Of a stretch of 64,000 nucleotides of DNA, positions 41,901 through 52,995 are shown in pieces. Position numbers and translations under genes: made by a program. Position 1 is the first letter of the stretch; every line of letters starts with the position of its first letter. The notes beneath the pieces are model-generated. The model ran no database searches. It was not told where the DNA came from and saw nothing but the letters and a program-made list of their open reading frames with translations. Location: assembly GCF_949628215.1 (NCBI RefSeq), contig NC_134288.1, positions 7,245,182 to 7,309,181 of the forward strand, read 5' to 3'. The DNA is from Phalacrocorax aristotelis. Lineage: Eukaryota; Chordata; Aves; Suliformes; Phalacrocoracidae.

Positions 41901-42699
41901 GGCTGTTATATTGAACTGGGGACCAGGGCACTGTCCCAGCCTGGGTCTCTGCTGCCAGGACTGGTGCTGGATGCGTGGCTGAGCTGCCGTGCCCTGCCCA
42001 GGCAGCATCAGTCCCTCCAGCCGTGGGGAGTGCCAAAACTTCATCCAAAGCTGAGATGCTGTTAAAAATAGATCAGTCGTGAATTGGTTTTCTCCTCCTT
42101 GGTTTCTGGCCTGAGAGCTCATTCCTCTCTCTGGGCTGGCTTTGAAGCTGTCTGGATGCTGTGAGACGCAGGCTGTGTGCCAGCCTGCCATTGCAGGGAG
42201 GCTCGGAGAGCTGCAGAAACGTTATAGGTGGCACAGCTGTCCCCAAAATATTTAGTGGTTAGTGTGTGCTTTCTCCCCTCAAAGAAAGCGCTGCTGGAAA
42301 AAGAATTTGCTAAATAAATGGGGGAATGAAGCTGGGCTAGGAAGGGCTGTTTGCTCCTCTACTTGCACGTGATATTTTTGTGAGGGGGTGCAGGCACCTG
42401 AGCACTCCTGGCCAGTGCTGCCATCAATGGGCCACAAGTGATGCTTGCCTTGGCCCCACGGCTTCCCAGAAAATGCCTGCGGGGCTGCAGCCTCCCCTTG
42501 GCCCCACAGCCCAGAGCGATCACACCGGCCCCTCCACTGTGTGGCTCTGCAGGAGCTCCTGATGCCCACTGTGGGGCCGCCACATCCCAGGCTGGCTGGG
42601 CTGTTCACACTCCCTGGGAAAAGGCTGTGTCTCCAACTTTGAGACTGGTATTCTGTATCCTAGTTTCCTCTTGTAGCCCTTTTCTGTCCTTCTAATTCT

Positions 42700-42910
42700 T
42701 CAATATAATTTTTCAGGTGTGAACACTGAGTCTGGAGACAATTTTAAGATGCAGCTGTGAAACCTATTATCAGCATTGCTGCTATCAAATACATTAGGTT
42801 CAGGGCTGCACGTAACCACTGAGCAATTAAATGGCAACCCTGGTGATGAATTACAACTGAGACCTCCTGGGGCTAAATAAATATCGGCTGATAACTACCG
42901 ATAAAGTGAA
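42700..42910. promoter_or_regulatory. Candidate conserved element upstream of MATN4
   Basis: AT-rich, non-repetitive block with CTATTATCAGC (GATA-like), GAGCAATTAAATG (homeodomain-like) and GCTAAATAAATATCGG, 1.1 kb before the first coding exon. Composition and motifs only. Confidence 0.25.
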
Positions 42911-43984
42911 TTTCCATGTGCTTTTTTAAAAAAAGCACCCTTCTAGTACCTGTGCCCTGTTGCAGTGCTGCACGTCTCCTGGGGGAAGTGGCATTAACTG
43001 TGGCATTTCCCCCTGCAGCACCTTGGATTTCCAACCAGAGCTGGAAAAAAAATAAACCAAATAAACCCATGTCCCTGCAGGAGCCAGGCAAGGGCAGGGG
43101 AAGGCAAGGCAACACAGAGGTGGGCCGGGAGGGAGACAAGTGATAGGCTAAGGTTTTGGGTAACTGGTCTAAATATCTTTCCCCAACTACCCCACCTCAA
43201 ACGCATGAAAAAACTGTTGGGTGCAGAGCATGCCTTGGAAAAGCCAGCAGGATGGGGAGAGCTGCAAAGCGCTGGTGACGGAGCAGTGGCGTCCCCCGGG
43301 GTGATGCGAGGAAGGAGAGCAGCTGGCTGGCAGTGCTTCACCCAGCACCCTGCCCTGGGGAATGGGTGCAAGGCCATTGCACAGGCACCGTTACACCCTG
43401 TGCCTGTGGACACTTCTGCTCCCTGCTCTCCAAAGGTAGTTTGCAAAAAGGCAGAGAATAAATTTGTGGAGCTTCTTGGAAAAATTTTTTTTTTCAGTGA
43501 CTTTGCAAGACTTCTGAGCAGGTTTTGTCTGTGCTGGCATTTCATCTTGGGGCTTCTCTTGCACATTGCTGTGCAGAGGGAGTGTCAGGAGAGCTGGTGC
43601 TCCACAGCCCCGGGTGCAGCTTTCCCACTCTCCGGCTGGCTGTGGAGAGCAGCTGCACCGCCACTGAAAAAGCATTTGGCTGAACATCCCATCCGCCTGG
43701 TTTGCAAGTGAAAATAAGGCTTGTCTGATGGCCAGCTCCACCCAGAGCAGAAAATCAGACCCTTTGGCAGATCGTTGCTACTGTAATGAAATTTAGCTGT
43801 GCTGAGACTGCCAGTCCTTGAATGGTAAAAGTCCCATGTGGGTTCAGAGAAGTTTGGGGATGGATCTGTCACAACTGCTGCTGCTCAGGGTTTTTGGCAC
43901 TGCCTGGGGACACCCACGAGAGATGAGCGTGGCCCCATCGCTCAGCCCACCCTCAGCACTGATTGCAACATGTCTTATCCCTGC

Positions 43985-43986
43985 AG
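43985..43986 (+). other. MATN4: Splice acceptor before the MATN4 start codon
   Basis: CTTATCCCTGCAG precedes the first ATG by 21 bp. It implies at least one upstream non-coding MATN4 exon. Confidence 0.6.
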
Positions 43987-44007
43987 AGTCCCCCCAGCCC
44001 CAGAGAC

Positions 44008-44098
44008 ATGTGGTCTCGCAGAGCCATGATGAAGCTCCTGCCTGTTGCCCCTCTCCTGCTTCTCCTGACGACACTGGAAGCTAGACCAAAACCTGGAG
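44008..44098 (+). CDS. MATN4: MATN4 exon 2 coding part: signal peptide
   Basis: [20 protein letters not shown] followed by [10 protein letters not shown], then GTGAGC. The transcribed exon probably starts at 43987 after an acceptor. The basic start plus Leu core is a clear signal peptide from any of the three ATGs. Confidence 0.88.
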
Positions 44099-47000
44099 GT
44101 GAGCCCTGGCCAGTGGGAATTCCCTACAGTAGAGAGAAGTGAGTCTGTCAGCGTAGTGAAGTCCTTGGAAGACGGCTTGCTGCTTGAGGTGGGGGGGCTT
44201 GATGCTTCTTTAGGGGCATCCCCAGGATGATCCCCCCAGGCATGGGACCCGAACTTCCCAGCACTGCCCAGGGGAGCGGGAGCCCAAGCCTGGCCCCAGC
44301 ACTGTTGTGTTGGTGTCACTTGCTTTGGGCATGTACTCAACCTTGGCACAGCCCAGCTCAGGGCTTGCCACCCTCCAGGCTGCAGGCTCCAACCTCGGCA
44401 GCAGGCAGAGGCATGAGGGGGAACCCCCTACCTGCATGGGTCTCCTGATGGGGGGACAAAGCAAACCCAGGGGCACCAGCCTCTCTCCTCCCAGGGCAGA
44501 GGGAGCTAAATCAATTCCAGTTTAAAAACAGTGAAGGCACCAAATGAAGAAAGGAGTGGGTGTGTCTCGGAGACCTTCAGAGCAGTTGAGATGACAGCCT
44601 GGGTCTGGGCATCATCCCAAGGGGACTCAAAGTGTTTGCTTACCATAGGGGCCAAATTCTCCCAGGCTTGGATACACACAAGCCAAGCAAAATATGTTCA
44701 TTGGCATTTCACTTGCTAAACACTCTCCCGGTTTGCACTGGAAGTAGCACCTATATGTCCAAGAGAGGCTCTTTGGTTCAATCCCTGCTGTGTGCATGCC
44801 CTGAGCTGTGCTTCTCACTGTCTCATTTTCTGCCCTTAAGAAAAAGACAACAAAGCAAGCCCTCGTTTTAGGCAGAAACTGGCAAAATGCAGTAAAAAAC
44901 AGGGGAAGCTGGAGCTGCGGTGGGAAGAGAAGAATTGCCCAAAGCAGTGTTTTTGTGCTTGGCACTGCAGCAGCAAAAGCCCATGCAGTGCAGAGGTCTG
45001 GAGCAGGAGCTGCAGCTTGCAGAGGACAGCACCAGGCACTGGGCTGTTTTACACTTTAATGTCCTGATTTGCTGCAGAGGTGAAGATGCTGCTGCCTAAA
45101 CTCTGCCAGGGCAGATGCCAACAGAGAGAGAGGAGTTTCTGCAGCCTCTGGGGCTGTCGGCTGCAAAAATGCAGGGAGCCAGAGCTGGGCCTGGCTGCAG
45201 GGACAATGTCTGGGAGGAAGTGAGACTGCCATTTCCCCACAGCCAGGGCATGTCTACCTGCCCTGTCGTCCCTGATTCTGCTCTGCCAGCACCCTCCGTG
45301 GGTTTATTCGGCAGTGGGAAGGTGTTGGTCTGTGGGGGCTGCCCAGACCTGGCCCTCTCCATCCCCCACTGAACACCCCTCCAGCCACCCAGTGGGGATG
45401 TCTCCACTCCCAGCCCTGCTCCTCACAGGCAGCTGCGAGGCTGAATCATCTCTTTGCCCTCTTCCAGCCCTGAAGTGCAGGACGGGTCCCCTGGACATCG
45501 TGTTTGTGATTGACAGCTCCCGCAGCGTGCGCCCGTTCGAGTTTGAGACCATGCGGCAGTTCATGATGGACATCATCGGCAGCCTGGACGTGGGCCCCAA
45601 CGCCACACGGGTGGGGGTGATCCAGTACTCCAGCCAGGTGCAGAACATCTTCTCCCTCAAGACCTTCTTCACGAGGGCAGACATGGAAAAGGCCATCAAC
45701 AGCATCGTGCCGCTGGCCCAGGGCACCATGACAGGTTTGGCTATCCAGTACGCCATGAATGTGGCCTTCACCACGCAGGAGGGCGCGCGTCCTCTGCACA
45801 AGAAGATCCCCCGCATTGCCATCATAGTGACAGATGGGCGACCCCAGGACCGTGTCACTGAGGTGGCCACCCAGGCTCGGAACGCTGGCATCGAGATCTA
45901 CGCCGTGGGCATCCAGCGGGCAGACATGAACTCGCTGCGGGCCATGGCCTCGCCGCCGCTGGAGGAGCATGTCTTCCTGGTGGAGTCCTTCGAGCTCATC
46001 CAGCAGTTTGGGAAGCAGTTCCAGGACAAGCTCTGTGGTGGGTGAGAGCCAGGGCTGTGGGGTGGCAAGGGCTGTCCTGGTGCCTGCTCCTCACCTAGGC
46101 TAGAAGATGACCTTCAGAGGGGTGTTTGGGATGGCTGCCCTTGCTAGGAGCAGTGTGGACAGGGAAGTAACCTCCCCGATGGGATGCCAGGACAGATGGC
46201 CTTTCCTCTTGCTCACTTCTCTGCTGCTGAGGTGAGATAAGGAGAGCTTCAAAAGCATTGCAAACAAGTGCTTCTCTTCACCTGTGCGCAGTGGCTCTGC
46301 CCCAAGCCAGGACGCCGTGACAGCAATTGCTGCACGCCCAGCTTCCCACTGGGACTATTAAAGAGCAGGAAATATGGAGTTGGTTTCCCTGGGTGTGACA
46401 GGGATGGGTGACACATCTCAGAGCCCCGTACACATTTCAAAGTGGCTTTAGCAGGGTCTCCTCCTACGCAGTCACGTGCATGGCATCTGCTGCGTGCACA
46501 TTTGTGTTTAATAAAACTCTGGCCGCGTGATGCTGCTCTGGAGCGTCCAGCCGGTCTCGGCTGGGAGCTGGGAGGCTGGTTCACACTGTGGCCATGCTGG
46601 CGTGGGTTGGGAGCTCACAGGCTGGGACCTGTCTGTGTCCCCCCGTGTTGGCAGGCTTTGCTGGAGACCTGGCACTGCAGCAGGCTGGCGAGACCTTGCT
46701 CAAGCTCTCTGGTGTCTGTTGAAGGGCAGAAGGCAGCTCCAGACTCTTCCAGGCAGTATTTCCTAGCCAGGGGCATGTGTGTGCCTGCAGGGCTGCATTA
46801 GCGCCGTGGTGTGTCCCTGCTTGCTGGGGCAGGGGTCCAAAGCTGACCAGATATTGCCCCCCCATGGCCCTGATATGCTCCTGCACCTGATGCCTTTCCT
46901 TACAACGCCCTGCCCCTACTCTGCCTGCCCTGCTGCTCGCTTGCTGGCCAGCTCTGCAGGCTCCTGGCCACACAGACACGCAGACCTGGCTCCTGCAGCA

Positions 47001-50000
47001 TGTTCCAGCTGAGCTCAGGCTTTCACTTAGCTCAAGCTGTCAACAGCATCAATTAATATTGAGCGTTGGTTTAGTGCTCAGGTAGATCTGAAAGCTGAGG
47101 CAGTTCAGAAACCTGCCCCGAGCAGTGTCTGTGTCTGTGCACTGGAAATCAGCGGGTGAGTGCTGAGGCTGGAAGGGCCGGGGCCATGCAGGTTTTCCTG
47201 GTGGCTTTGGCTATGGGGACAGGGTGTGTGTGGGAGCCAGAGTACCCCCATCCAGCATGCCCGTGGGCTGCTTTGATGCCCTTTCTGTCTTGCAGGGGTG
47301 GACATGTGCGTGGAGCAGGAGCATGGCTGCCAGCACAGCTGCGTCAGCACCCCTGACTCCTTCTACTGCGAGTGCAACCCGGGCTACAGGCTCAACGCGG
47401 ATGGAAAGACCTGTTCCCGTAAAAACCCTTTTTTTATCCTAACTCTCCTAGAGGACCTGTAGTTACAGGTCTCATGAAAGGAAGCTGAAGCACAGCAGAG
47501 GACCCTGCAAGGCCAAGAGCAGCCGAGGTGCTCTGTTCACTGGGCACGCTGCCTCCTGGGTCTGTAACAACTGTGTATGGTGCTTGGCATTGCTAAATCC
47601 TGGTCACCTCTCTGGGATGGGACACTCGGGGCTCACATGGGCACAATCAGCTGCCTGTCACCTGAGGGAGCTCCAGGCAGTGGGTACCAGAGGATGCACG
47701 TCCCAGCCCAAGTGCACAGTGGAGCCCTGTATTTTGAGTGCAAAGTTGTATTAGTTGGTTCTGGGCACCAGCCTGGGACTTTTCCTTCTTGTCTCAGGGT
47801 GCTGGGAGCTTCCTTGAAGCCCTGGCACGATCCCTGCTTGGATGCCCTGGGGAGACCAGGACAGGAGGGTGATGGGTGTCCTGTTCCTCCGCAGCCATCG
47901 ATGCCTGTGCAGATGGGAGACATGGCTGTCAGCACCAGTGTGTCAGCACCCGTGGGTCATACTCATGCCGCTGCCGCATGGGTTACTACCTCAACCAGGA
48001 CAAGAGGAGCTGCTCTAGTAAGTGTCACTCTCCTTTCCTGTCCCTTCTTCATTTGCTTTTTGCTCTCCCTCTTCTTTTGTCTTTTCCTTTCTGCCCACCC
48101 TTCTCCTTCTCTCACCAGTGATCGATTACTGCAGCTTCGGAAACCACAGCTGCCAGCATGAGTGTGTGAGCATCCCCAACGGGCACTACTGCCGCTGCCG
48201 CAGTGGGTTCACGCTGCAGCCCGACAGCAGGTCCTGCACGGGTACGTCCTGGTGCGGCAGCACAGCACAGCCTCTGGTGTATGGCAGACACTTTGTCCTG
48301 CCCAGTCCCCAGGGGAAGGGTTGTTCCTGGGCCACCCTGCCTGGATGGGGATAACCCTGTGCCCTTGGCTTGTCTTTCAGCCACTGACCTCTGCAATGGG
48401 GTGGATCATGGCTGTGAGTTCAAGTGTGTGAGCACGAAGGGCTCCTACCGCTGTGTGTGCCCCGAGGGCCAGCAGCTCCAGGCTGACGGCAAGGCGTGCA
48501 GCAGTGAGTACTGGGATGCGGCTCTTGGCATCCTTCTCGTCTGGCCTCTGTGCTCCTGGCAAGGGCTTACCTGGAACTAGGCTTGGGTTTTAAGTGGGAC
48601 TTTGTCTGAGCTGGGCTGGAAGAGGATGGAGAGCTGGCTGGGCTTGGGGGAGCATCCCGGCTGCTGTGGGTATGGATGCAGTCTTGTGTCCTCAGAGACA
48701 TGGCCCAGAAGGTGTAACAGGAGCTTTGAAGAAAGGTTCAGGAAAAGGGAGACCTAGGAGAGCCTTTCAGGGGATGCTGGGGTGGCAGTGGAGGTTTTTG
48801 GGCTGAGACCCCTGGGCATGCTTTGCCCTGCTGCCCGGCCTCACTCCTGCTGCAGGTCCAGGGGGTCCACTCAGTGCCCCAGCCCTGCGCATCTTCACTG
48901 TGATGGTGCCCACAGCCAAGCTAGTCCCTTCTCGCCTTCTCCCTGTGCCTGCAGAGTGCGGGGCCGGGCACGTTGACCTGGTGATGGTGATTGATGGTTC
49001 CAAGAGCGTCCGGCCCCAAAACTTTGAGCTGGTGAAGCAGTTTGTAAACCGCATCGTGGACCTGCTGGAGGTGTCTCCCCACGGCACGCAGGTGGGGCTG
49101 GTGCAGTACTCCAGCCGCGTCCGCACCGAGTTTCCCCTCAACAAGTACCACAGCGCAGATGAGATCAAGAAGGCAGTGATGGAGGTGGAGTACATGGAGA
49201 AAGGCACCATGACCGGCCTTGCCCTCAAGCACATGGTGGAGCACAGCTTCTCCGAGCTGGAAGGTGCCAGGCCTCTCTCCCATAACGTGCCCAGAATTGG
49301 GCTTGTGTTCACAGATGGGCGCTCCCAGGATGACATCTCCGAATGGGCCAGGAAAGCAAAGGAGTCAGGTACAGGGGGCCAGGGAACCCTAAATTGCAGT
49401 GCTTTGGGATCTCAGGATGGTTCCTGGGGTTGGCTGGCTCTGGGGGAGGCTGCTGCATCCAGCCTTGGGGTGCTGCACCACCTGGGTCCCCAGGGGCTCT
49501 CAGCAGCATTCTTTGTGCAGCAGCTTGCACCGCAGCAGTGGTGCCATGCTCCTGCCCACCCTTGCCAAATTCCTGCAGTGTATTTGGGAAGCCTGGAGGA
49601 AATCCTGCATCGTCAGCTTTGCTCCCTCTGTGCTTGTGGTTGCTTGATGTGGGGCTGCTGGCACAGTGCTCAGGATCCATCCTTGCCACGCAGGGATCAT
49701 CATGTTCGCTGTGGGTGTCGGCAAGGCCGTGGAAGAGGAGCTGAGAGCAATTGCCTCCGAGCCAGTGGAGCAGCACTTCTCCTACTCAGCGGACTTCACC
49801 ACCATGACCCACCTCGTGGAGAACTTCAAGCTGAACATATGCCCAGGTGGGTGCCCCTGGCCACACCAGGGGGGCTCAGCCCCAAGTCGGGGGAGCCCTC
49901 CTCTCCCTGCAGAGCTGGTGGGGTGGTTTGTGCGTCTGTGCCCCAGGGCGGAGCTGGGCTGGTGTGAGCCTAGGGTGTTGTGGGTATAGAGGTGGGTCTC

Positions 50001-50956
50001 AGGGAGGGATTGGAAAAGGAGAAGGTGGAGCTGGGCAGTCCAATGGAAAAGGTATGGCATGTGAATGGCTGCCCCAGTGCTGTTGCACAGGCAGAGTCTG
50101 GGGTCACACCCTGCCTTGAGGGATGCCCCTCCAGCTCTGAGGATGGTCTGTCTCCTCATCCAGACCTGTGCTTCTGCTGCTGACAGGTGCAGGAGGACCA
50201 CAATGGGTTACTGTGAAGGTCTCCCTGCTCTGGGGCAGGCTGGGGCTCCCCAGTGCTCTTGGGACCCCTGGGGGCTCCCATGGGGCTGCAGATGTGGGTA
50301 AGCAGCCCACCACCACCACCCTGGCTCAAAGGTGAACCAAAGCTCCACACTGGCTGTCCTCAGCATGCTGTGACCGTATGCTCCGCAGGATGCCTGGTGG
50401 GATGCCTGGCAGCGAGCTTGCTGGGCTAGCAGGGATGCAGCATTGTGAAAAGGAGCAAGGCTGGAAAAGAGGGGAAAAGAGGGGAAAACAGGAGAGCCCC
50501 AAGCCTTAGTCCAGCTCCAGTGGGTGGCTGTAGGAACAAGGGACTCGTGCTATGTGGGAGCAGGGGAGAGCCTGGTGCCGCAGGCCTATGCCTCTGACTG
50601 CACCCAAACTCCCACGGTCACAGAGGAAGGCAAAGGGGAGATGGAGATCCGCAGCCCGTGTGAGTGTGAGGCGCTGGTGCAGTTCCAGACGAACACCGTG
50701 GCCGTCCTGCAGAGCCTGACTGAGAAAAATATCCTTTGTGGTGATGCCTGGGCTTGCCAGGGTACAGGGCAGCCTGGGGACACAGGGAAGGAAGGGATGG
50801 ATAAATGGGAGTGGGGAAAATTTTAGGGTCCTTCAAGGGGAAAAAGCCCTTTGCTCACCACACCGTTGGGCTCACACTGTTTCCTTAGTACGTTCACTTG
50901 CTCAGATGACGGCCAGGCTCGAAGACTTGGAAAAGCAGCTGGCCAACAAGAAGTGA
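44008..50956 (+). CDS. MATN4: Matrilin-4
   Basis: Secreted oligomeric adaptor of the extracellular matrix that binds collagen and proteoglycan networks. Ten exons join in frame: 44008-44098, 45468-46037, 47296-47418, 47895-48017, 48119-48241, 48381-48503, 48955-49368, 49694-49846, 50624-50728 and 50898-50956. They give 627 residues from the first ATG; in-frame ATGs at 44026 and 44029 are alternatives. Domains: signal peptide (about 1-25), vWA1 (about 36-220) with MIDAS DSSRS, GTMTGLA and VTDGRPQD, four EGF domains (221-384) with six Cys each, vWA2 (385-573) with DGSKS, GTMTGLA and FTDGRSQDD, the SPCECE interchain-cysteine motif, and a C-terminal coiled coil ending LANKK. Sequons: NAT in vWA1 and NHS in EGF3. 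Four EGF modules between two vWA domains and the [11 protein letters not shown] block match matrilin-4. The last intron is AT-AC. First in the gene order after MATN4 comes the WAP gene, as in mammals. Confidence 0.96.
44099..45467 (+). other. MATN4: MATN4 intron after the signal-peptide exon
   Basis: GT-AG, 1,369 bp; no repeat or exon recognised. Confidence 0.8.
45468..46037 (+). CDS. MATN4: MATN4 exon: first von Willebrand A domain
   Basis: 570 bp, phase 1-1, encoding the whole vWA1 from [17 protein letters not shown] to FQDKLC. All MIDAS residues are present. The donor is GTGGGT at 46038; the later GTGAGA at 46042 would shift the frame. Confidence 0.96.
46038..47295 (+). other. MATN4: MATN4 intron between vWA1 and EGF1
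   Basis: GT-AG, 1,258 bp; no exon or repeat recognised. Confidence 0.8.
47296..47418 (+). CDS. MATN4: MATN4 exon: EGF domain 1
   Basis: 123 bp, phase 1-1: [20 protein letters not shown] and [19 protein letters not shown]; six cysteines. Confidence 0.96.
47895..48017 (+). CDS. MATN4: MATN4 exon: EGF domain 2
   Basis: 123 bp, phase 1-1: [20 protein letters not shown] and [20 protein letters not shown]. Confidence 0.96.
48119..48241 (+). CDS. MATN4: MATN4 exon: EGF domain 3
   Basis: 123 bp, phase 1-1: [20 protein letters not shown] and [20 protein letters not shown]. The [17 protein letters not shown] block is shared with mammalian matrilin-4. The intron before it is only 101 bp. Confidence 0.96.
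48381..48503 (+). CDS. MATN4: MATN4 exon: EGF domain 4
   Basis: 123 bp, phase 1-1: [20 protein letters not shown] and [20 protein letters not shown]. Confidence 0.96.
48955..49368 (+). CDS. MATN4: MATN4 exon: second vWA domain, first part
   Basis: It encodes [20 protein letters not shown] through [20 protein letters not shown]. The MIDAS residues are intact. Donor GTACAG. Confidence 0.95.
49694..49846 (+). CDS. MATN4: MATN4 exon: second vWA domain, last part
   Basis: It encodes [20 protein letters not shown] through [17 protein letters not shown]. Acceptor CACGCAG, donor GTGGGT. Confidence 0.95.
50463..50491 (+). repeat. 10-bp simple repeat
   Basis: About three GGGGAAAAGA units in the MATN4 intron before the linker exon. 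Confidence 0.75.
50624..50728 (+). CDS. MATN4: MATN4 exon: cysteine linker and coiled-coil start
   Basis: It encodes [20 protein letters not shown] and [14 protein letters not shown]. The CEC pair forms the interchain disulfides of matrilin oligomers. It ends in phase 1 immediately before ATATCCTTT. Confidence 0.92.
50729..50897 (+). other. MATN4: U12-type AT-AC intron in the MATN4 coiled coil
   Basis: The 5' site ATATCCTTT (50729-50737) is the exact U12 AT-AC consensus. A branch-site-like TTCCTTAGT lies at 50881-50889, and the intron ends in AC at 50896-50897. Joining here keeps the coiled coil the same length as in mammals ([17 protein letters not shown]). Confidence 0.9.
50898..50956 (+). 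CDS. MATN4: MATN4 last coding exon: coiled-coil end
   Basis: [18 protein letters not shown], then TGA at 50954-50956. The heptad repeat of Leu and Met residues mediates oligomer assembly. Confidence 0.94.
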
Positions 50957-51770
50957 TCCTTGCAGAGGGCTGCAGTGCTCAGACAGGGCACAGGGACGTA
51001 CAGTAGCTATGTCGCATTGTTATTGCTAGGTTATTGTAAAGCATCACTGTTTGTTCTTGTATCACAAAATCCCAAGGGGGACATGGAGTATATTTAAAAA
51101 ACCAAAAATCCTAAAAAAAAACCCAAACAAACAAACAAAAAAAGAACTTGAGCAAAAACCCCTGCTACAAAGTCAGGAGGTCCAGCCTCTGCTGTTGCCT
51201 CGTTCCTCCAAACTGGCAGGTCTGGGATGAGGTGGGATGACTGCATGGGCAGGCTGAGCTTTGAACAAGGAGACATGACACCCAGCCTTTTCCCAAAGTG
51301 GCTGGGATGAGCCAGGCCCTGCGCCGCTCCCCCCAGCCCCCAACAAGCTGCTTTGCAAGAGAAAAAAAAGCCTACAGTGATGGCACCCTGAGAGCTTCTG
51401 TCGTCTCAGTGTCTCCTGCCAAGTGGTGGGGCAGGGAGAGCTGGGTGCCACGGGCAGTGCACGGGGACGCGTGCCACCTAGCTCACCCAGCCGGCTCCCA
51501 GCACGGTGCCCAGGTGTGCAGCCATGAGAAAGCAGGCGGCAGGAATCGGCAGATCCCCTTGCCCCTGTTTTGACAGAATTGTTTGGGAATCAGTTATTAT
51601 CTTACTTGTTTTTTTATCCCATAGCAAAATGGTAATAATTCTTTCTATAAAAATCTATGTGTGTGTATATATATTTCATTTTGAGAACAGGGTAGTGCTA
51701 TTTTTAAATACTTCTTTTATACATGGAAATTTCTATCCTGACAATAAACACCCTGAAGATTTGTATGACA
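50957..51770 (+). other. MATN4: MATN4 3'UTR
   Basis: Non-coding sequence from the stop codon to just after AATAAA at 51743-51748. It contains an A/C-rich stretch at 51097-51142. Confidence 0.65.
51743..51748 (+). terminator. MATN4: Polyadenylation signal of MATN4
   Basis: First AATAAA after the stop codon, within AT-rich sequence. Assigned by position. Confidence 0.65.
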
Positions 51771-52859
51771 TGTCCCTCTCCTTTTGGCTGGGCTGGAGCG
51801 CTGCGGCGGCACCTCTGTGTCAGAAGAGAGGCCTCTGGCTTTTGCAAAGACCCACTGTCCTCAGGGTCCAAAGGTCCTTTGGGAAAATCCTTGCTTTGCT
51901 GATGCTGCAGACCAGCCTTGGCTGGAGGGAGCCAGTATGGCACAGGCGCTGTGTCATCATCCCCTGCGTTTGCTTTGGAGCCTGCACCTGCTGGAGCACA
52001 GGGAGCTCAGTGCCTGCTCTATGAGGGTGTAAACACGCCATGACAGTGGTGCAGGGCCACGTACACCCACAGGGGATGTGGCCCTGGTGCCAGGACATGT
52101 CTGCTCAGGGCAGGAGAACCACCAAGCTCCTTGGCTGGCTGCACAGGGAGGGATGCCAAGGCAGCCAGGGACCCATGTCCCGCCTGCACAGGGTGCAGAG
52201 GTGGCTTTTTAATCACAGGAGCCCGCCTTGGTGTAGCCCCTGTGTACCACACCCAGGGGAAAGGAGGTCTCAGTCCTGTCTCCTGCATGCCGGGAGAAGC
52301 TGCTGGATAGGGACAATGACAGGTTTTTGGAGGGCTCCTTCATGTATCCCCCGCCCTTTCTTGCTAGTCACCCAGAAGGTGACAGCAAAGCAGGACTGAG
52401 AGGAGCTGTTGCTTCTGAACTAGCAGTTCCTGCAGGAGGTATTTGTGTGCCCAGCGGGGCTGTGCAGGGCGCTGGGCAGGCCTGAACTGGAGGGAGGAGG
52501 AAGAGGAGGGTTAGAGCTCACACTGCTTCAGCACAGCTCCTTTTCCCACCAGGGCCCTGTTCAGGGGAAAATGAACTGGGTCCTGGGAGAATTCTCTTCT
52601 TCCCTGCTCCATCATGCACCTTGGCCAGTTGCTTTACAGAGTCTGGGTGTTTCCACTGCCGTGAATATTCGTGGTAGGTTTACAGGGCACTTTCAGGGGT
52701 GGCTGAGGGGCCAACAGCCTGCTGGTCCTGCTTCCAGGAGTGGTTTGCTCCATGGGACTTGTGTCCTAGGTGGTTTGAGCTGGAACTTCTCTGCTTTGTA
52801 TGCAGCTCCCCCCCCAAAAAAAAAAAAAGAAAAAACACACAGTAAATGCAGGGGAAAGT

Positions 52860-52995
52860 AAAAATGGGTAAAACTAACCCCAACAATTAGCTGAGTTTGG
52901 GATTTAATAGCAGCCTCGATTAGAGGAGATAACAGCACACCCTGAGGGTATGATTAAGCCTCAGTTGGCCAAACGTGATTTTGGCAACTCTTAAA
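52860..52995. promoter_or_regulatory. Candidate conserved element downstream of MATN4
   Basis: AT-rich non-repetitive block with CAATTAGC, GGGATTTAATAGC, GAGATAACAG (GATA-type) and GATTAAGCC. Motif content only. Confidence 0.25.

Larger units (their letters stand above)
38912..43986. other. DNA upstream of the first MATN4 coding exon
   Basis: No gene supported. A 200-bp AT-rich block at 42700-42910 stands out. It could be intergenic or the end of a long MATN4 first intron. Confidence 0.55.

Noticed and set aside
48900-49967. 355-codon continuous + strand frame as a separate gene
   Set aside because: It is MATN4 exon 7 read through its intron; spliced exons 7 and 8 give the conserved vWA2 domain.
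50738-50888. Conventional GT-AG version of the last MATN4 intron
   Set aside because: The donor TTT then GTGGTG is weak, and the product gains residues that would disturb the heptads; the AT-AC reading fits length and consensus.
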